Notes under the pieces: model-generated | The model's input: the letters and a program-made list of their open reading frames with translations, nothing else | Told to the model about the DNA's origin: nothing | Databases searched by the model: none | Assembly: GCA_025766275.1 (NCBI GenBank) | Contig: JAFKAC010000040.1 | Coordinates: 310,001-374,000, forward strand | DNA from: Lactarius indigo | Taxonomy: Eukaryota > Basidiomycota > Agaricomycetes > Russulales > Russulaceae | Length of the DNA: 64,000 bases | Direction: 5' to 3' | In this document: positions 59,242-64,000 of the stretch, one piece after another | Numbering within the stretch: the first letter of the stretch is position 1 | Layout of the letters: each line of letters starts with the position of its first letter | Made by a program: the position numbers and the translations under genes

Positions 59242-60691
59242 ATGTTTTCCGGCAAGTTCGTATCTGACGACCTCGAGGAATTCAAGCTGATCTCGTAGCC
59301 GTCTCAAGTTTGGATAGACTGGGCGAACCTTTCACATGCAGACAAGTCTTCTTTACATGGCTCGATGAATTCTTCACCCGCTACTTAGACCAGCCCCGGC
59401 CGTCTGTACGTTTTTCTCCTCCCGTCGATTGACCGAACGCATCTACGCCGTCGCCGTCGCCGCGGTTCTGCCCGTTTCTCCTCCCTCGCAGAGATAACCC
59501 TCAGACAAGTCAAAATACAGGTCCCGACCACCTGGACGTTACTCCAGCCGCTCCAGCAGTTTCCCGTCGGAGCCTTCCTCTCGTGTTGTTGCGGCGTGGA
59601 CCTGTACGCCCCTTCTGTACTGCACGTAAACTGTGTCATTGAGACCGTCACAGCCGAAGATCAATCTCTCAACCAGACCCCCAGTGCCTACAGAATTGCC
59701 AATACCGCCTCAACCAAGCTCCGCACCTTCACATTCTGCAAATCCTGGTTCGTGAACATCGGTCCTTCTTTTCTCGGTATTTGTTTCTGAATCGACATAT
59801 CCTAGTTCCCGACCTTTAGACGTTGTTCCCTCTACCTGCTGAAAACGGCTCCGCTGCTGCCGACCTCGCCTGGTACTGTACATTCTCCCCTGCATGCCCT
59901 GGGACACTGGCGTTTATGCCTCCAACTCGCCGATCCCGCCACACCTCAATGGATCGCCGGAGATCCGCTTCTCGGGCACCTTCAGCTCGGATGGGCATAC
60001 CAAGACGGCGCGCGGCGTAATACTCTTCTCTGACTTCAGCATGTGCTGGTACTCCGTGACGTATGGCAGCGGGCCGCCCGTGCGCTGTGCGCGCTTCCGG
60101 CCGCTCCCGGAGCCGATGTCTGCCGCTGCGCGGCACAGACGCACGGCGCGGTGGTGGCAGCGTTCGCCGCGCGTGCAGGGGCATCCGGAAGGCCCGTTGT
60201 GTGTGGAGAGTACTGGGACATCGCGCACGAGGCGCTCCTGCATGTTGCGACCCTCTGCGCGCCGCGCGACACCCCAGTCCTGGGCACCTGATGCGCGCAC
60301 AGCCATCTGCTCTTCTATTTCCTGCCCTGAGTCGGCCGCTGGTGCAGCAGGGACGACCGCCTTCGCGCGGGCGATGTCGTCAAGTGCGCATCGGCGCGGT
60401 GCAGTTCGGGGCGTTCGCGATCCTAGGCGACCCAGACCATACTGAGGTCCTTGTTGAGGACCCCGTGCCCTACTGTGCCGTCGCGGATGGTGAAGGCGTC
60501 CGGCCGGCTGATATCTGCATCCTGACGGTGGTGGAACAGACCGCGGGACACGCGCCGAGACACGAGTCGTACGATATCGCCAGGTTGCAGGAGGGAGAGG
60601 TCTGGGTATACTGTCCGATTGGGATGGTGGAGTATCTCGGTTTAACATTGAGTATCGACATACCTCAGGACTTGAGACTTATGCGCTCTAG
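59242..60691 (+). pseudogene. BBC1/AIM3-like gene, unit 3, heavily damaged
   Basis: After MFSGKFVSDDLEEFKLIS the segment corresponding to about 230 bases of unit 1 is deleted: AGTTTG is joined directly to GATAGACTGG. IDWANLSHADK.. and the proline-rich part follow in changing frames. In the C-terminal domain the frames change at least three times (about 59880-60140, 60290-60390 and 60670). The conserved Cys of ECWD is Tyr (GEYWDIAHEALL), and the RWRGGDD region is broken by stops. GDPDHTEVLVED and EGEVWVYCPIGMVEYLG remain. Confidence 0.88.
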
Positions 60692-60810
60692 AGGCTCGGT
60701 CCAGCGCGATTGTTTATCACGCATGACAACATTCGCGATAGCGCCTTCTTTAGTAATACAATGTCAATTATCTACCTCGACACCCAGAGAATGTACAAGT
60801 AACTCTAACA

Positions 60811-63055
60811 TTACTTTTTCTTCTTGTCTTTGATACCCGCAGTCTCTATCCAATTCTTTGGTACCCCCAAGCTCTCAAGCAGCTCTAGTACCACCCGTGT
60901 CTGTGTTCCCTGAACCATCACCTCTTGTCCACCGCCAGCCATTAGCGATACTTCATATACGATATCAGAAAGTGACTTCAGCTTGCTAGTTTCAGAGAGG
61001 ACATTACATACCCGAGGTTGAAGATGCACAACGCACTCGCAGTGCGTCGGCCAGCATATCCGCCGAAATGTTGAATGGTTCAAACCCCGTGATATGTGTG
61101 CAGGACTTGCCGCGCCGGCCCTGCCTGGCCTTGGCGGTTACTGTAATCGAGCGCAGCGTACCCTTTTTGATGATGGACTCGTCTCCTGGGACAGTGATGC
61201 GGTACCATGGTTGCATGTGTTTGCACAAGGCGCTCAGCGCTTCGTCACGCTTTGCAAATTCCGGGGCGGGGGTAGTCCCCTTGGTGTTTGGCGAACCATA
61301 GAGCGCAGCTGAGAAGATCGCGTCCGAGCTGATGTTGATGAACTGCTGCTCGAAGCGGTTGACTAGGTCGTGCTTCTCGACGTACGTGAATAATGCCGAC
61401 TTGACATCCGCAAGCGAATACAACGCCCTTGTGCTACGGTGGTTTTATAAAGTATTCATCCGGAGAGAGAATGAGGCAACGGCAGTAACTTACTCGAGTC
61501 CGAGGTCTTCAAACAGCGGCAACGTGCCAAGGTGCGGTTTCCACAACTCCGTCACTGTGGTAGTCTTCCCCGCGTTCGCGGCTTCCGCCGCCTGCTGCGC
61601 TTCACGCTGCTCCGCACGTCGTCTCCGCTCGTCTTCCTCCCCAACCGTGCGATGGGGTTCATGTGCGATAACGTCTGGATGTGTTGGGAAAATCGCAGAA
61701 ACCTGCACGTCCGGCCGAGCTTCTTTCAGCTTGAGCAAGCCCCCCTTCTCCGACGCGCGCAAAAAGGCGGAGAGCGACTTGAATGCGGAATGTTTGATGT
61801 CGACGGGGGTGGTGGCTTCCCGCGAGAATGGGCGCGCAGGGAGGATGTGCGCCGTGTAGAGAGTGGTTGTGGGCATGGGGAACGCAGAAATTGGGAGGGC
61901 GGCCAGGGACGTTTGGAGGGCTTGCAGGAGCGCAGCGCGCAGACGAGCAGACACTTCTAAGCAATCGGACCACGTCATGAGGAACAAAGGAGACAGTGAG
62001 CACCAGCACAGTACCTTCCGGCGTGAGTTCCTCTATCTCCTCAGCCTCTGCGGCGCCATCCTGCGCCACGGCGGGAGCACTCTCCGCAGGCTCCTGGCCC
62101 GCGCCGGGCAGCGATGCGTTTGCGACGCCCCCGTTATTGTCTGTACTATCGCTGTCATCGCTTGCGGGATCCGTCGCCTCGCCGCCCGCTGTTACTTCCG
62201 CCACAGGGAGGGCATCTGGCGGCCCGCACTTGGTCCCGAGAGTCCACAGGTGGTCCTTCCACGTTTGCAGAACGACGACCGCCTTTCCCTTATTCACGCC
62301 GTTGTTGTCGATCTTGTCCGCGTCGACGGCCATGCGGCCCACCGCGAGCGGCGGCCCCCGTGCATCGCGCACGAACTGCGCAACGCCGACGAGGGCACCG
62401 GCGAGTACGTTCGCTGGCGCCTGCACGACTGTGCAATGACAGATAAATGGGACTCAGAACCCGGTATATGGAGGGAGGAGGGGAGGATCTCGCGCACCGC
62501 CAGGTACCATGAGGTCTGCGCCCCCGACAAGGACGGGAATGACGGCGGCTGGAGTGGTGAGCACCGGGAGTAGCGTTGGGTGTTTCCAGAGCGTGTATAC
62601 TGTGGCCCAATCGATCAATCGATGGACGTACGTCAGTGGGGATGAATTTAGCGGGCGAACCTGTGGGGATCAGCTCATCGAATGATGAACCCGAGCCCTT
62701 CCCAACACTGAACCAGAGCGGGTCGCCGTCCCCTGACGTGTAGAGGACCTGTAAGATGAGCACGGTGGTCAAACGACACACTCTATCTCCCCTCTCGCTG
62801 GGGCGATCTACAGAGGACACTTACACCGGGTTCGCCGTTGTATGCGCTAAACTTTTGTACGAGAAGACCATCAGGCACGAGGGTGTCGGCAATTTCGGGA
62901 GCCAGCTGGAACCGCTCGGTCGTGCGCGCTCTGAATTTGCGCCTGTCTGACGACCTGAGAGGGGCTGGCAAGTCAAGTTGATGAGATGCAGCCTCAACTA
63001 GAATAACTGTAAATCTACCTGATGTTTTAGCATCTGCAGGTGGTTTCTTGAACAT
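60811..63055 (-). CDS. TMA64: Translation factor eIF2D / Tma64 (intact, unit 3)
   Basis: eIF2D (ligatin; yeast Tma64) acts in non-canonical initiation and in recycling of 40S subunits by releasing tRNA and mRNA. Exons on minus: 63055-63019, 62964-62825, 62748-62661, 62599-62498, 62428-62015, 61956-61494, 61427-61012, 60950-60811; exactly 1800 nt, 599 residues. N-terminal and PUA regions (FKKPPADAK, ERFQLAPEIADTLVPDGLLV, GDGDPLWFSVGKGSGSSFDE, YTLWKHPTLLPVLTTPAAVI, GGADLMVPG). Then PLAVGRMAVDADKI and WKDHLWTLG, an acidic linker, a winged-helix part (PMPTTTLYTAHILPARPF, IKHSAFKSLSAFLRASEKGG), a SWIB/MDM2-like part (ALYSLADVKSALFTYVEKHD) and SUI1 (WYRITVPGDESIIKK, THITGFEPF, QEVMVQGTQTRVVLELL, GVPKNWIE). 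It ends KDKKKK. As the only intact copy here, and for a housekeeping factor, it is probably the functional gene. Confidence 0.93.
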
Positions 63056-63323
63056 CTGTGCAAGTCGCGGCCGGGATAAACGATGACGAGATGGTGTATT
63101 GCAAATGTCGGCAACTCCAAGCGTGAGTGGAGCACGGAAAGTCTAAAAAGATAAATTACAGTTACGACTCGGATTGTCAAGCACAGTGCTACCATACAGT
63201 ACAATGCATTTATGATATTGGTATTGCTACTAGTTCATATCCTTACTGTAAATAAAGTCCAACCTGTTGTGATCCGTTGAATCATATATGCCATAGTATG
63301 ACACCTACTGTGCCTCCATTGTT

Positions 63324-63342
63324 AGTCAGTCAGTCAGTCAGT
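63324..63342. repeat. GTCA microsatellite
   Basis: AGTCAGTCAGTCAGTCAGT, four to five tetranucleotide units, in the spacer between eIF2D and the GMC oxidoreductase. Confidence 0.7.
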
Positions 63343-63388
63343 AGCGAACGTGTTGCAGTCGAGACTAAACCATGCATTACCTCCCATA

Positions 63389-64000
63389 CTACGAATTCTG
63401 GATGATAGCTGCCGCGCGTTCGGAAATTATGTACATGGAACCCTGTGGATGCATCGATGGAATATAGGGCTGTATTGCGCACGGTCATCACTGGCCAGTT
63501 CTGCATGCGGACTCTCATCATAATCACTTACGAAAGTGCTCGCGTCAACCACGCGCAAACCAACCGTGTTCTTGAGAGTCAAGTCCGGGTTCACAACGCC
63601 GTTCTTCGCATCGGCTGCGGACATGAACGCCGTGCCGACAGGGTGGAACACGGTGGCGGCGTTATTGCGCGCATACGCTGCGATCTGCTCGTCGGTCGTG
63701 ACGTTTGCAAAATTACCAAACTGCCCCAAAACGAAGCCCTGCCACGGCGAGGCTGCCATGAAGCGCTGCGCGGCCTTGACTGCCTCTGTAATTGCAAAAA
63801 TATCGAAGTCCGTGCTGAGAAACGCCGGATCGATTATGGGAAAATCGAACGGATCGCTCGAGTTCAGTGTCACCGAGCCACCTGGTCTGTCGGGTGAGAA
63901 AAAAAAACACACGATATGGCAAGGTGATATCTGCACGTACGAGACGATGGTGAATACAGATTCGTGGCGATAACCATGTAGTGTCCTATGGTCCTAGAGG
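63389..64000 (-). CDS. GMC oxidoreductase, C-terminal part (gene continues beyond window)
   Basis: C-terminal part of a FAD-dependent glucose-methanol-choline oxidoreductase, the family of fungal aryl-alcohol and glucose oxidases and related flavoenzymes, often secreted and feeding H2O2 to wood decay. Exons on minus: 64000-63937 (partial), 63886-63532, 63469-63389. Motifs: GSVTLNSSDPFDFPIIDPAF, DIFAITEAVKAAQRF, and TVFHPVGTAFMS, whose His is the first of the catalytic His pair. The next exon gives PYIPSMHPQGSMYIISERAA and stops. Family members usually have His or Asn after PxxP in that last motif; here it is His in SMHPQG. The FAD-binding N-terminus lies outside the window, so the substrate class cannot be told. 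Confidence 0.88.

Larger units (their letters stand above)
54520..63095. repeat. Segmental duplication unit 3
   Basis: Third direct copy of the unit. It carries the only intact eIF2D gene, a receptor with a 1-nt insertion, and the most damaged BBC1-like copy. Right-end homology with unit 1 stops about 40 bases beyond the eIF2D start codon. Confidence 0.9.

Noticed and set aside
1..64000. CRISPR arrays, bacterial operons, rRNA genes or complete tRNAs
   Set aside because: No regularly spaced repeats, ribosome-binding sites or rRNA-like blocks. Spliceosomal introns throughout show a eukaryotic genome. No tRNA with a paired acceptor stem was found by eye.

Overview
The window reads as genomic DNA of a filamentous basidiomycete, most likely an Agaricomycete. 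Genes are split by many short introns of about 45-75 nt with GT..AG borders. The gene content also fits: Goodbye-NACHT-ankyrin STAND receptors, an expanded seven-transmembrane family, a monocarboxylate-type MFS transporter and a GMC oxidoreductase. Exon coordinates were worked out by hand from splice motifs and reading phase. Where the exons sum to a multiple of three with domain motifs intact I call the gene intact.

Left part (1-29.6 kb). An ankyrin relic is fused to a scrap of a PP28-type gene (1-565). Then come an intact 12-exon MFS transporter (1657-3660, -), a gene-poor stretch with a short retroposon (3.7-7.8 kb), and a wrecked NACHT-ankyrin gene interrupted by a 285-bp poly(A) retroposon (7854-10862, -). 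These are followed by an intact seven-exon PP28/PDAP1-type gene (11691-12658, +), a six-exon basic nuclear protein of unknown function (12941-15004, -), and three tandem intact seven-transmembrane genes (17637-19516, 22255-24139, 26803-28668, all +).

Right part (29.6-63.1 kb). A unit of about 8.6-11 kb is present three times in direct orientation. Each unit carries a Goodbye-NACHT-ankyrin receptor gene (-), then divergently a BBC1/AIM3-like cysteine-proteinase-fold gene (+), then convergently an eIF2D/TMA64 gene (-). Decay is reciprocal. Unit 1 keeps the open receptor and the most complete BBC1-like gene, but its eIF2D copy has a nonsense codon and two solo LTRs. Unit 2 has all three genes broken. 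Unit 3 has the only intact eIF2D (599 codons), while its receptor has a 1-nt insertion and its BBC1-like copy is badly damaged. A 5'-truncated LINE and both solo LTRs occur only in unit 1, with target-site duplications and matching empty sites in the other units, so they post-date the duplication. Between the units lie a truncated sedolisin protease relic and repeated spacer DNA.

The window ends inside a GMC oxidoreductase gene (63389-64000, -). The most interesting material is the triplicated receptor cluster: conserved NACHT/winged-helix parts beside divergent ankyrin repeats, a receptor promoter shared with a predicted actin-patch factor and containing a palindrome with a compensatory change, and a newly recognised short poly(A) retroposon family with three copies here.
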